From CAYVQE01 sp964633205 (GTDB lineage: Bacteria; Myxococcota; B64-G9), in the NCBI GenBank assembly GCA_964633205.1, contig CAZWFN010000131.1:1-17996 (forward strand): a stretch of 17,996 nt of DNA, written 5' to 3'. A program made the translations under genes and the position numbers. The notes beneath the pieces were generated by a model. The model was not told where the DNA came from and searched no databases. It worked only from the letters and a program-made list of their open reading frames with translations. Shown in pieces: positions 1-8,037 of the stretch (positions within the stretch are counted from its first letter, which is position 1; the number at the start of each line of letters is the position of its first letter).

Positions 1-96
1 GGTCGACCTAGCCAACCTCTCTCGACGCGCTGGTCCTGCAAACGCCTATTAGTTTTGCTTTCACCGGCACACGGAGTGGACGTGAAGGGAATGGAC

Positions 97-486
97 ATGA
101 AACGACTGGTTCTTCTTGCAAGCTGCCTCCTCGCCGTGAGCTGCGCAGCAGAGATGGTAAGAGTCAGTCAGATGATGATGGCTCCCGCGCGTGAACCCGA
201 CTGCAAGCTTGAGCTGGTCGAGGCGGACATGATGGAGCTGTCACCGATGGGCACAAAATGGGATTTTCTCGGCACGGTGTCGATTGGCGCCAACCATCGC
301 GTCGATCCGATGAGTGAAGCGACAAGAGCCATGATCCGCCCCAAGGCTTGCAAAATGGGTGGTACGGCCGTCGCTTTGATGCAGAGCTCGGCAGCGACGA
401 CCAACTTGTCTCCTGGTACCAGCAGCGGTGTAACCTTCGCCGTACTTCGCCCGAAGCAGGCACCAGATGCACCAACTGAGTTTTGA
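97..486 (+). CDS. Small putative lipoprotein of unknown function
   Basis: The predicted 129-aa protein begins with a short basic n-region, a hydrophobic stretch and a lipobox LAVS-C with the modified cysteine at residue 16, so it is probably a lipid-anchored envelope protein. The mature part is a small domain with two further cysteines (in PDCKLEL and KACKMGG) and a pattern resembling small myxobacterial lipoproteins of the type 'xDCxLEFL...GTVS...ACxxGGxAVxL'. That comparison is from memory, not a search. I chose ATG 97 because AAGGGA at 85-90 sits six bases upstream; ATG 91 would abut that site, and TTG 55 would put a long tail before the signal peptide. The gene is visibly less GC-rich than the genes from 1142 on. 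Its last 20 bases overlap the open frame of the following SUMF1-fold fragment. Function unknown. Confidence 0.7.
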   Translation: MKRLVLLASCLLAVSCAAEMVRVSQMMMAPAREPDCKLELVEADMMELSPMGTKWDFLGTVSIGANHRVDPMSEATRAMIRPKACKMGGTAVALMQSSAATTNLSPGTSSGVTFAVLRPKQAPDAPTEF

Positions 487-931
487 CCGCGGCTCCGCCG
501 CCCTCTCTGACCTTGATTGGTGGGATAAGTATAGAGCCCGGGCCGGCAATCCCCATGACAGCTATGGGGTCGAATGCGATGACCAAGGGGTCTGTACTGA
601 ATACTGGGAGAGCTTGGACGACATCGCCTGGTACGCAGCCAACAGCGACTCGACCCCTCATCCCGTGGGGCAGAAGCGACCCAACGATTTCGGGCTGTAT
701 GACGTGTTGGGAAACGTGTCCGAGTGGTGCCACGAGTCCGAAGAGGTATTCGCCGACGAGCCGGCAACCGATCCGTACGTTCCTTTGAACGGACAGGACT
801 GCTCCATGCGCGGAGGCGGATTCTGGACAGAGATGGGTCATATAGAGGTGTACCGGCGGAGTTGCGTATCCTGCATGAATCCCGTCTTCAGCGTCGGGTT
901 CAGGCCGGTCAGAACCAACCCGAGCCAATGA
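467..931 (+). pseudogene. 5'-truncated FGE/SUMF1-fold (formylglycine-generating-enzyme-like) fragment
   Basis: The 154-codon frame carries only the C-terminal half of the FGE-sulfatase (SUMF1/PvdO/EgtB) fold. Recognisable family blocks are WYAANSDSTPHPVGQ, PNDFGLYDVLGNVSEWC, RGGGFW and the closing GFRPVR. Full-length members normally have about 100-150 further residues before these, ending in an RLPTEAEWEYA-type block; that part is missing, and what precedes is the tail of the lipoprotein gene in another frame. The ATG at 467 lies inside that gene with no convincing ribosome site. The RGGGF block lacks the cysteine pair placed there in true formylglycine-generating enzymes (GGSYMCxxxYC type); the only nearby cysteines are in RRSCVSC. 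It is therefore unlikely to have been a sulfatase activator. Best read as a remnant; a translated partial protein remains possible. Confidence 0.6.
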
Positions 932-1141
932 GACAGCGCCTTATTCCTTGCCACCCCGGAACCGCTGCGCGCCGCAGCCGAGGCTGGGTGTTTGGGGGCG
1001 AGGCGATTTCAATGGGCACTGTCGCGGATCAGGCCGGGTGGCTTTCGGCCCGGCGCTCCGATTGGGCGAAGCGGACCCGGTTTTGGCCGCGGGACGGGTG
1101 GGGGATTGGGGTTCGTCATGCGCCAGCGGCGCGGGCCGCGC

Positions 1142-2284
1142 TCAGGCGCCCTCGCAGGCGGGTCGGCTGCTGTCCGGGGGGCAGGCGGGGCCGGGTTGGG
1201 CGGGGGTGGTGCTCGGGGGCAGCAGGTCGTCGGGGTGTGAGTGGCCGCCGCTTTCGTCCAGGATGGCCAGGCCCGGGCAGGGCTCGCCGCGCAGCGCGCT
1301 CAGGGCGCGCTCGAGCGCGCGCGGGCTCTGCTCGCCGACCAGGCGGGCCACCTCGCCGCCGTCCGGGGCGACGAAGACGAAGGTGGGCAGGCCGACCAGG
1401 CGGTGCTTTCGGGCCAGGGCGCGCTGGCCGGCGCGCGACACGTCGACCACCTCGACGCGCACGCCGCGGCCGTCGCACTGCTGCTCCACCCGCTGCAACA
1501 GCGGCTTCATGCGCGTACAGACCGGGCAGTCGGGCGAGGTGAAGGCCAGCATCCGCGGCTCGGCGGCCGTGTCCTGTGCGGCGGCCGGCGCGGGCTCGGC
1601 GGCGGTCAGCGCCGGCAGCGCGTCGCCGGCCATGGCCGCGGCCACCAGCAGCAGCAGCGCGCCGAGCGCGATTTCGATCTTGCGCAGCTGGGGCCCCAGT
1701 TTGGCCAGCAGCTTGCCGCCCAGCTCGGCGAAGCCGGCCAGCAGCAGCAGCGGCACGGCGAAGCCCAGCCCGTAGACGCCCAGGTACAGCGCGCCCAGCA
1801 GCGGGTCGGCGGTGGTGGTGGCGGTGTAGGTCAGCACCGAGCCCAGCACCGGGCCGACGCAGGGCGACCAGCCGGCGGCGAAGACCAGCCCCATCAGCAG
1901 CGCGTTCAGCCAGCCGAAGCGCGTCTGCAGCCGCTTGGAGTCGGCCCGGGCGCTGGCGTCCAGCCAGCGGATGCGGATGACGCCCAGGAACTTGAGCCCG
2001 AACAGGGCGATCAGCAGCGCCCCGGCCGCCTGCAGCGCGGCCTTGTGCTCGACCAGAAAGGCGCCCAGCGAGGTGGCCCCCAGGCCCAGGGCCACGAAGA
2101 CCAGCTCGAAGCCCAGCGCGAACCAGGCGGCGCGCGCCAGCACCTGGCCGCGGCCGCCGGCGCCCAGGGTGCGCGGGTCGCCGCCGGCCATGGCCGCCAG
2201 GTAGATCGGGATCAGCGGCAGCACGCAGGGGGTGATGAAGGTCAGCGCTCCGGCGCCGAACACGCCCAGTAGATCAAGTCCCAT
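1142..2284 (-). CDS. CcdA/DsbD-type thiol-disulfide transporter fused to a thioredoxin domain
   Basis: This 380-aa protein should carry reducing equivalents from the cytoplasm across the inner membrane and pass them to a periplasmic thioredoxin domain. Residues 1-220 form the polytopic DsbD_beta/CcdA domain with its two diagnostic cysteine motifs, TPCVLPLIP (Cys20) and GWSPCVGPVL (Cys142). After an Ala/Pro linker (about 221-243), residues 245-335 form a thioredoxin-like domain with active site CPVC (253-256) and the cis-proline block GLPTF (Pro300). There is no N-terminal DsbD alpha domain, so the layout is beta-gamma only. The roughly 45-residue tail is Pro-rich with three more cysteines and a His-Ser-His stretch. 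ATG 2284 is preceded by GGAG seven bases upstream and overlaps the end of the TPR gene by 11 bases, implying coupled translation. Upstream ATG 2332 would add an Arg/Trp/Pro-rich tail before the first membrane segment and was rejected. Confidence 0.88.
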   Translation of the reverse strand: MGLDLLGVFGAGALTFITPCVLPLIPIYLAAMAGGDPRTLGAGGRGQVLARAAWFALGFELVFVALGLGATSLGAFLVEHKAALQAAGALLIALFGLKFLGVIRIRWLDASARADSKRLQTRFGWLNALLMGLVFAAGWSPCVGPVLGSVLTYTATTTADPLLGALYLGVYGLGFAVPLLLLAGFAELGGKLLAKLGPQLRKIEIALGALLLLVAAAMAGDALPALTAAEPAPAAAQDTAAEPRMLAFTSPDCPVCTRMKPLLQRVEQQCDGRGVRVEVVDVSRAGQRALARKHRLVGLPTFVFVAPDGGEVARLVGEQSPRALERALSALRGEPCPGLAILDESGGHSHPDDLLPPSTTPAQPGPACPPDSSRPACEGA

Positions 2285-2672
2285 CGATGGTCTCCAGCTG
2301 CCGCGCCAGGGCGGCCGCCACGGGCAGCGCATCGGGGTCGATGCGTCCCAGGTAGTGCCGCGCCCGCTCGGCGTCGCCGGCCAGCAGGGCCCGCAGCCCG
2401 ATCAGGGCCGGGCCGTCGGCCGGCAGGTCGGTGCGCACGAAGCCGGCGCAGCCGTGGCGCAGCGCGGCCAGCGCCGCCGGCCCGCGGGTCGCGAGCAGCT
2501 CGAGCACCAGAGCGGCCGCCTCCTCGATGCGGTCGGCCTCGAGCTGGGCCAGGATCAGGCGGCACTGCAGCTCGCCGCGCTGCGGGCTGCGCGCCAGCGC
2601 CCGCCGGTACAGGCGCAGCGCTTCGCTGGCGCGGCCGTCGAGCAGGTAGCGGTTGGCCAGCATGTCTGCCAT
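2274..2672 (-). CDS. Small TPR-repeat protein
   Basis: This 132-aa protein is built of helical TPR-like units: NRYLLDGRASEALRLYRRAL (about 7-26), then LAQLEADRIEEAAALVLELL and LRALLAGDAERARHYLGRI. It has no signal peptide or membrane segment, so a soluble cytoplasmic scaffold or adaptor role is likely; no enzyme motif is visible. ATG 2672 follows GGAGGG with five bases of spacing. Its 3' end overlaps the start of the DsbD-like gene by 11 bases, so the two are one operon and the TPR protein probably assists the thiol transporter or a cytochrome/thiol assembly process. TPR proteins often lie beside cytochrome c biogenesis genes, but no other such gene is visible here. Function is inferred from context only. 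Confidence 0.75.
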   Translation of the reverse strand: MADMLANRYLLDGRASEALRLYRRALARSPQRGELQCRLILAQLEADRIEEAAALVLELLATRGPAALAALRHGCAGFVRTDLPADGPALIGLRALLAGDAERARHYLGRIDPDALPVAAALARQLETIDGT

Positions 2673-2699
2673 GGCACCCTCCGGCCAGTAGCATTACAA

Positions 2700-2711
2700 A
2701 TGGCATGCCAT
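2700..2711. promoter_or_regulatory. 12-bp perfect palindrome upstream of the TPR-DsbD operon
   Basis: ATGGCATGCCAT is its own reverse complement. It lies just upstream of a possible minus-strand -10 (TGTAAT, plus-strand 2693-2698) for which I find no good -35. A weak core promoter with an adjacent palindrome would suit an activator or repressor site, but the evidence is only positional. Confidence 0.25.
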
Positions 2712-2774
2712 GGCCTTGGCGACTGAAAACTTAAACCATTCTGGTGTGATGGGGGCGAGACCGGGTCTTCTCCT

Positions 2775-2803
2775 TTGTTGCATGTTGCGCTTCGTGTTAT
2801 GCT
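2775..2803 (+). promoter_or_regulatory. Candidate promoter of the sigma54-activator gene
   Basis: TTGTTG (2775-2780), 17 bp, then TATGCT (2798-2803) preceded by TG one base upstream, an extended -10 form. It would give a leader of about 34 bases before ATG 2844. An imperfect dyad TTGCA-N8-TGCAA (2804-2806 region to 2819) lies at the predicted start of transcription. No -24/-12 promoter is seen, so the gene need not be autoregulated through sigma54. Confidence 0.35.
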
Positions 2804-2843
2804 TGCAACGGTGAATGCAACGCTGTGCAGCGGCGGGGTGCAG

Positions 2844-4580
<1,737 letters not shown>

Positions 4581-4608
4581 CGTAGGGGGTTTCTTGGGGG
4601 GCATCGCG

Positions 4609-4942
4609 CCTCCGCGGTTCCCAGCGGTCCCCGGTTTTTGGGGGCGGCCAGTCTGGACTGCGTACCAAACCGTTCGCTACGCTCACTGGTACGACTTCGT
4701 CGTCAGCTCCATCGGCCCGACCCACAAAAATCGTGGGCGGTTCCGCGTGCTCACGACCCCGAGGTCGCTGCGCTGCGGGCCTCCGCGGTTCTCAGCGGTC
4801 CCCGGTTTTTGGGGGCGTCGCTTCCTTGCGCCTTGCGGCACGGCAGAAGTCGCCGCCAGACAGGCCGATCCGCGATGCGAGGCGATACGAAGCGTCTGGA
4901 GCCTTGGCGTTTCGTTCTCAGCGGTCCCCGGATTTTGGGGCG
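4609..4942 (+). repeat. Dispersed repeat, three copies of a 29-38 bp unit
   Basis: Copies lie at 4609-4646, 4780-4817 and 4914-4942. The first two are 38 bp and differ at one base; the third keeps the last 29 positions with one substitution and one deletion. All share the core CAGCGGTCCCCGG followed by a T-run and a G-run, so each can form a small CCCC/GGGG hairpin with a T-rich loop. The copies are separated by 133 and 96 bp of unrelated sequence, too irregular for a CRISPR array. They occupy the 395-bp gene-free gap between the convergent sigma54-activator and CDF genes. The gap also has the hairpin CCCAC-N7-GTGGG (4721-4737) and the inverted repeat GTACCA (4662-4667)/TGGTAC (4687-4692). 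I see no gene in this gap. Confidence 0.75.
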
Positions 4943-4975
4943 ATCGGGGTGGATCGGCCGAATGTGCGCGGTGGC

Positions 4976-5905
4976 TCAGTCGGGCTGCTGCCAGGCGCAG
5001 GCCAGCTCGCCGCCGGGGGTGCACCACTCGAAGGTGATGTGGCCGATGCCGTGTTTTTGGCGCAGGTGCTGCTTGAGCTCGAGCGAGCAGCGCTCCAGCT
5101 CGGCCAGCTCGTCGGAGTCGGTCACCAGCAGGGCGGTCAGCACCACCTGGCCGATGTCGATCTGCCAGGCGTGCAGGTCGGCCACGCCGCTGACCAGCGG
5201 GTGGGCCAGCAGCTCCTGGCGCAGCGCGTCCTCGTCGAACCCGGCGGGCGCGCCCTGCAGCAGCACCTTGGTGGTGTCGCGCAGCAGCGGCCAGGTCGAG
5301 CCCAGCAGCAGCAACGCGATCAGCACCGAGACCAGCGGGTCGATCAGCGCCCAGCCGGTGGTCATCAGCACGATGGCGGCGACGATGGCGCCCACCGAGC
5401 CCATGGCGTCGGCCAACAGGTGCAGCATGGCGCCGCGGATGTTCAGGCTGTGGTCGCTGGAGCGGTGCAGCACCCAGGCCGAGACCACGTTGATGGCCAG
5501 ACCCAACACCCCGGCCACCAGCACCGGCAAGCCGGGCACCGGCGGCGGCTGCTGCAGCCGCTCCCAGGCCTCCCACAGGATCAGCGCCGCGATGATCAGC
5601 AGGCTGAGCGCATTGCCGAAGGCCCCCAGCACCGGCACCCGCCGCAGCCCGAAGGTGAAGGCAGGCCCGGCCTGGGCGCGCGCCAGCCGCTGGGCCACCA
5701 GGGCCAGGCCCAGCGCGGCCACATCCGAGGCCATGTGGCCGGCGTCGCTGAGCAGCGCCAGCGAATCGGCCAGCAGGCCGATGACCAGCTCGACCACCAG
5801 AAAGGCGGCGTTGAGCCCCAGCGCCAGCCACAGGGCGCGCTCGACCGCGCCACCGCCGCGGGGGTGGTGCGCATGGGATGGCGTGGGTCGCTGATCGTGG
5901 GCCAT
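4976..5905 (-). CDS. CDF-family divalent cation exporter (CzcD/ZitB-like)
   Basis: This 309-aa inner-membrane protein matches the cation diffusion facilitator family, which exchanges protons for Zn2+ or related ions. It has a His-containing N-terminus (HDQ...HAHH, residues 3-14), six predicted membrane helices (about 22-210) and a cytoplasmic C-terminal domain. The metal-site motif HxxxD appears in helix 2 (His57-Asp61, in SDAGHMASD) and again in helix 5 (His162-Asp166, in LHLLAD); this pairing is typical of zinc-preferring members. The C-terminal domain keeps VADLHAWQID and ends with several possible metal ligands (HITFEW, Cys295, Cys303). ATG 5905 has GGGAG upstream and lies just downstream of a good promoter; the alternative start at 5923 falls beside the -10 and would be untranscribed. 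The gene stands alone and is divergent from the radical SAM gene. Confidence 0.92.
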   Translation of the reverse strand: MAHDQRPTPSHAHHPRGGGAVERALWLALGLNAAFLVVELVIGLLADSLALLSDAGHMASDVAALGLALVAQRLARAQAGPAFTFGLRRVPVLGAFGNALSLLIIAALILWEAWERLQQPPPVPGLPVLVAGVLGLAINVVSAWVLHRSSDHSLNIRGAMLHLLADAMGSVGAIVAAIVLMTTGWALIDPLVSVLIALLLLGSTWPLLRDTTKVLLQGAPAGFDEDALRQELLAHPLVSGVADLHAWQIDIGQVVLTALLVTDSDELAELERCSLELKQHLRQKHGIGHITFEWCTPGGELACAWQQPD

Positions 5906-5923
5906 GGCGGCGCTCCCGGCCAC

Positions 5924-5952
5924 AAGCTAGTTCCGCCGACTGCGCAGGTCAA
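5924..5952 (-). promoter_or_regulatory. Promoter of the CDF exporter gene
   Basis: On the minus strand TTGACC (plus 5947-5952), 17 bp, then TAGCTT (plus 5924-5929). Transcription would start near 5917, leaving a leader of about 12 bases that holds the GGGAG ribosome site. This supports ATG 5905 as the start. Only 21 bp separate this -35 from the proposed -35 of the divergent radical SAM gene. Confidence 0.5.
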
Positions 5953-5973
5953 GCGGCAAGCGGGTGGGGTGTC

Positions 5974-6002
5974 TGGATCCGGTCGGCCTTCGGCGTTAGC
6001 AT
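5974..6002 (+). promoter_or_regulatory. Candidate promoter of the radical SAM gene
   Basis: TGGATC (5974-5979), 17 bp, then TAGCAT (5997-6002). The -35 is weak against TTGACA. However, the block GTCTGGA-N11-TTCGGCGTTAG (5971-5999) recurs with identical spacing at 16243-16271 before the lipoprotein gene at 16343, which supports it as a functional element. The predicted leader is about 12 bases. Confidence 0.4.
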
Positions 6003-6020
6003 CGAAGCCCGGAGGTGCTC

Positions 6021-6959
6021 ATGGCGAGCCGCGTTTATGGTCCGGTCCCCTCGCGTCGCTACGGCTTGTCGTTGGGGGTGGATCTGATCCCGCCCAAGGT
6101 CTGCTCCTACGACTGCGTCTACTGCCAGGTGGGCCGCACCACCGAGCACACCACCGAACGGCGCTGCTTCTACCCGCCGGCGACGGTGCTGGCCGACGTC
6201 GAGCGGGCCCTGGCCGACGGGCCGCAGCCGGACGTCATCACCCTGGCCGGCAGCGGCGACCCGAGCCTGTATACGCCGCTGGGCGAGCTGATCGCCGAGC
6301 TGAAGCGGCTGAGCCCGGCGCCGGTGGTGCTGTTGACCAACGGCGGGCTGCTGTGGCGCGAGGACGTGCTGGCCGACGCCCTGCGAGCCGATGTGCTGGC
6401 GCCCAACCTGGACGCCGGCGACGCCCGGACCTTCGCCCGCATCAACCGGCCGCATCCCGAGATCACCTTCGAGCGCATGACCGCGGGGCTGCGCCGGGCG
6501 ATCGCCGAGCACGCCGGCCAGGTGCGCGTCGAGGTGATGCTGGTGCCCGGCGGCAACGACAGCCCGCAGGCGGTGGCCGACATCGGTCGTGTCCTGCGCG
6601 GGTTGGCGCCGACCTCGATCGATCTGAACACGCCGGTGCGGCCGGTGCCCGGCGGCCGGGTGCAGGCCTGCCCCCGCGAAGGGCTGGAGCGAGCCCGGCG
6701 CTCCTTGGGCCCCCGGGCGCGGTCGGTGGCCGACTACAGCGGCCCGCAGGCGCGTGCGGTCAGCGGCGGTGATGTGGCGCGGGCGGTGCTGGAGGTCTTG
6801 GCGCGGCGGCCGTGTACGTTGGAGGATCTGTGCGCGTCGCTCGGCCGCCACCGCAACGAGGTCAGCAAGGCCCTGGCCGGGCTCGAAGCCGAAGGGCGCA
6901 TCGAGGCCCGGGCGGGCAGCGAGGGCCGGTCGTTCTACGCGGCGGTCGGTAGCGGGTAA
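6021..6959 (+). CDS. Radical SAM protein with C-terminal winged-helix-like domain
   Basis: The 312-aa protein opens with VYGPVPSRRYGLSLGVDLIP and then the radical SAM cluster motif CSYDCVYC (Cys28, Cys32, Cys35), which binds a [4Fe-4S] cluster and S-adenosylmethionine. The block TLAGSGDPSLY matches the SAM-binding glycine region, and LLTNGGLL follows on the next strand. The N-terminal signature is that of the COG0731-like group of stand-alone radical SAM proteins, whose substrate is generally unknown; this placement is from memory. Residues about 250-312 (LEVLARRPCTLEDLCASLGR... and RIEARAGSEGRSFY) look like a winged helix, suggesting nucleic-acid or partner binding. ATG 6021 has GGAGG (6011-6015) five bases upstream; the GTG at 6015 overlaps that site and was rejected. 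It converges on the ferredoxin gene, so the two are not one operon, although the ferredoxin could serve as an electron donor. Confidence 0.88.
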   Translation: MASRVYGPVPSRRYGLSLGVDLIPPKVCSYDCVYCQVGRTTEHTTERRCFYPPATVLADVERALADGPQPDVITLAGSGDPSLYTPLGELIAELKRLSPAPVVLLTNGGLLWREDVLADALRADVLAPNLDAGDARTFARINRPHPEITFERMTAGLRRAIAEHAGQVRVEVMLVPGGNDSPQAVADIGRVLRGLAPTSIDLNTPVRPVPGGRVQACPREGLERARRSLGPRARSVADYSGPQARAVSGGDVARAVLEVLARRPCTLEDLCASLGRHRNEVSKALAGLEAEGRIEARAGSEGRSFYAAVGSG

Positions 6960-6976
6960 CCGCGCCCGAGGCGCGG
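6960..6976. terminator. GC hairpin between convergent genes
   Basis: CCGCGCC (6960-6966), loop CGA, GGCGCGG (6970-6976) form a perfect 7-bp stem. It starts one base after the radical SAM stop codon and lies 13 bases beyond the ferredoxin stop on the other strand, so it could end transcripts from both sides. No T-run follows on either side, so it is at best a non-canonical terminator. Confidence 0.45.
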
Positions 6977-6989
6977 CGTCAGGCGGGGC

Positions 6990-7181
6990 TCAGTCCTCTT
7001 CCAACTCGATGGCCTCTTCCGGGCACTCATCCTCGCAGGCGCCGCAGTCGGTGCAGGCGTCCGGGTGGGCCACCTTGGCCTTGACGTCCTCCTCCACCTC
7101 GAACACGTTGGGCTCGGCCGGGCACACCTCGTGACAGTCGCCACAACCCGTGCACTTTTCCTGGTCGATGATGACCTTCAT
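6990..7181 (-). CDS. 2[4Fe-4S] ferredoxin
   Basis: This 63-aa acidic protein is a bacterial-type low-potential electron carrier. The first cluster motif is C10-x2-C13-x2-C16-x3-C20-Pro and the second C43-x2-C46-x2-C49-x3-C53-Pro, both complete. The 22-residue stretch between them and the strongly acidic C-terminus (EEAIELEED) are normal for small dicluster ferredoxins. ATG 7181 is preceded by AGGAGG with a spacing of six. It is transcribed in the same direction as the Rrf2 regulator but 187 bp downstream and with its own promoter candidate, so it is probably a separate unit. Regulation by the neighbouring Rrf2 protein is possible but not shown. The physiological partner cannot be told; the radical SAM enzyme next door is one candidate. 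Confidence 0.93.
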   Translation of the reverse strand: MKVIIDQEKCTGCGDCHEVCPAEPNVFEVEEDVKAKVAHPDACTDCGACEDECPEEAIELEED

Positions 7182-7290
7182 GGCTTCCTCCTACCCTGGC
7201 GGGTCCTGCGTTGAAGAATTCGAGGAACAAGGTCCTCTGCCGGTGCGCTCCTGTTTTCCGAGACCCCGCAGGTCCGGTATTTGCCAGCGT

Positions 7291-7319
7291 TACTTAGTCC
7301 AACCGCCCGGGCGGGTCAA
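7291..7319 (-). promoter_or_regulatory. Candidate ferredoxin promoter with palindrome in the spacer
   Basis: On the minus strand TTGACC (plus 7314-7319), 17 bp, then TAAGTA (plus 7291-7296), a weak -10. The palindrome CCGCCCGGGCGG (7303-7314) fills most of the spacer, where a repressor would block polymerase. The leader would be about 100 bases. Palindromes of C and G are less surprising in this GC-rich genome. Confidence 0.3.
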
Positions 7320-7368
7320 CCGAAATCTGACCCGGATCCGGCTCGGCATGGCCCGCGCGACAGGCCCC

Positions 7369-7794
7369 TCACTCCGCCCCCCAACCGGGTTTGAAGCCGG
7401 GCTCCAGGTCGGACAGCCGGGTCTGCTCCAGGTGGCGATGGAACTGCTGCTGCACCGACGCCAGCAACCCACCCAGCAGGCAGCGGCCGCCCTGGCAGAC
7501 CGGGGTGTCGAGCATGCAGCAGCTGGCGGGGAACGGGCCCTCGATGGCCTCGAACACCTCGATCAGGCGGATGCTGCTCGGCGCCCGGCCCAGGGCGAAT
7601 CCGCCGCGCGGGCCGCGCCGCGAGCGCACCAGGCCCGACTTGCTCAGCCGCTGCATGACCTTGGCCAGGTGGTGGGCCGATACCCCCAGCCGCTCGGCCA
7701 GCCGGCCGACCGAGGCCTGGCCACGCTCACCTGCGCCGGCCAGCAGGGCCATGGCGTGCAGCCCCAAGCTGGCCGCGTCCGAAATGCGAAGCAT
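7369..7794 (-). CDS. Rrf2-family transcriptional regulator, probable Fe-S sensor
   Basis: The 141-aa protein has the Rrf2 layout: a winged helix (about 1-70, with SVGRLAERLGVSAHHLAKVMQ as recognition region and the wing RRGPRGGFAL), a dimer helix (IRLIEVFEAIEGPF) and a cysteine-bearing loop. The cysteines are 92, 93, 100 and 105. IscR and NsrR use three cysteines at similar positions (C-x5-C-x5-C or C-x4-C-x5-C) to hold an iron-sulfur cluster. Here the spacing is C93-x6-C100-x4-C105 with an extra Cys92, so cluster binding is likely but the ligand set may differ. ATG 7794 has GGAGG five bases upstream. A dyad covers its promoter, suggesting autoregulation. The ferredoxin gene downstream and an absence of isc genes hint at a redox or Fe-S stress role other than canonical IscR. 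Confidence 0.88.
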   Translation of the reverse strand: MLRISDAASLGLHAMALLAGAGERGQASVGRLAERLGVSAHHLAKVMQRLSKSGLVRSRRGPRGGFALGRAPSSIRLIEVFEAIEGPFPASCCMLDTPVCQGGRCLLGGLLASVQQQFHRHLEQTRLSDLEPGFKPGWGAE

Positions 7795-7804
7795 GGCACC
7801 TCCG

Positions 7805-7826
7805 GGTAAACAAGTACCCGTTTACC
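7805..7826. promoter_or_regulatory. Candidate Rrf2 operator (dyad)
   Basis: GGTAAAC (7805-7811), 8 bp, GTTTACC (7820-7826) is a perfect 7-bp-arm dyad. A second, nested dyad GGGTA (7804-7808)/TACCC (7815-7819) overlaps it. It covers the -10 and transcription start of the Rrf2 gene, the usual place for a repressor acting on its own promoter. Confidence 0.5.
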
Positions 7827-7847
7827 AGTAAGATCCCGGGCCGTCAA
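7819..7847 (-). promoter_or_regulatory. Promoter of the Rrf2 gene
   Basis: On the minus strand TTGACG (plus 7842-7847), 17 bp, then TAAACG (plus 7819-7824) preceded by TGG, an extended -10 form. The predicted leader is about 18 bases. The -10 is embedded in the dyad at 7805-7826. Confidence 0.45.
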
Positions 7848-7968
7848 GCACCGGGCGGGAAACCAGAATCTCCCAGCACTATCTGACTGATCTCCCAGAT
7901 CGCGGTCGAGGTGGGAAATCAGGGGGAAACTTCTTGCGGCCGCGGGTGTTAAGTCAAAGGGGCGTCGA

Positions 7969-7997
7969 TTGACGGTCCGGGGCGACGTTGTTAGATT
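7969..7997 (+). promoter_or_regulatory. Promoter of the TonB-family gene
   Basis: TTGACG (7969-7974), exactly 17 bp, TAGATT (7992-7997). This is the best sigma70-like match in the window. Transcription would start near 8004, so the open frame's upstream TTG at 7969 is part of the -35 and cannot be the translation start. Confidence 0.55.
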
Positions 7998-8037
7998 GAG
8001 TGGTGGGCGCGACTGGGACGCCCTGGGAAAAGCAGCG

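Noticed and set aside
467..931. Active formylglycine-generating enzyme
   Set aside because: The N-terminal half is missing and the RGGGF block lacks the cysteine pair expected in that position.
932..1141. Gene in the gap before the DsbD-like gene
   Set aside because: No frame here has a ribosome site with recognisable protein; it holds only a small GCCGGG (1033-1038)/CCCGGC (1049-1054) hairpin without a T-run.
2696..2720. Sigma54 -24/-12 promoter near the palindrome
   Set aside because: TGGC is present, but the GC expected ten bases after GG is not, so the spacing is wrong.
4609..4942. CRISPR array
   Set aside because: Only three copies, separated by 133 and 96 bp, with no regular spacer length and no cas gene nearby.
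4733..6772. 679-codon plus-strand frame
   Set aside because: It crosses the repeat gap, runs antisense to the CDF gene and in another frame of the radical SAM gene; no family blocks are visible and the composition is Gln/Gly/Arg-rich.
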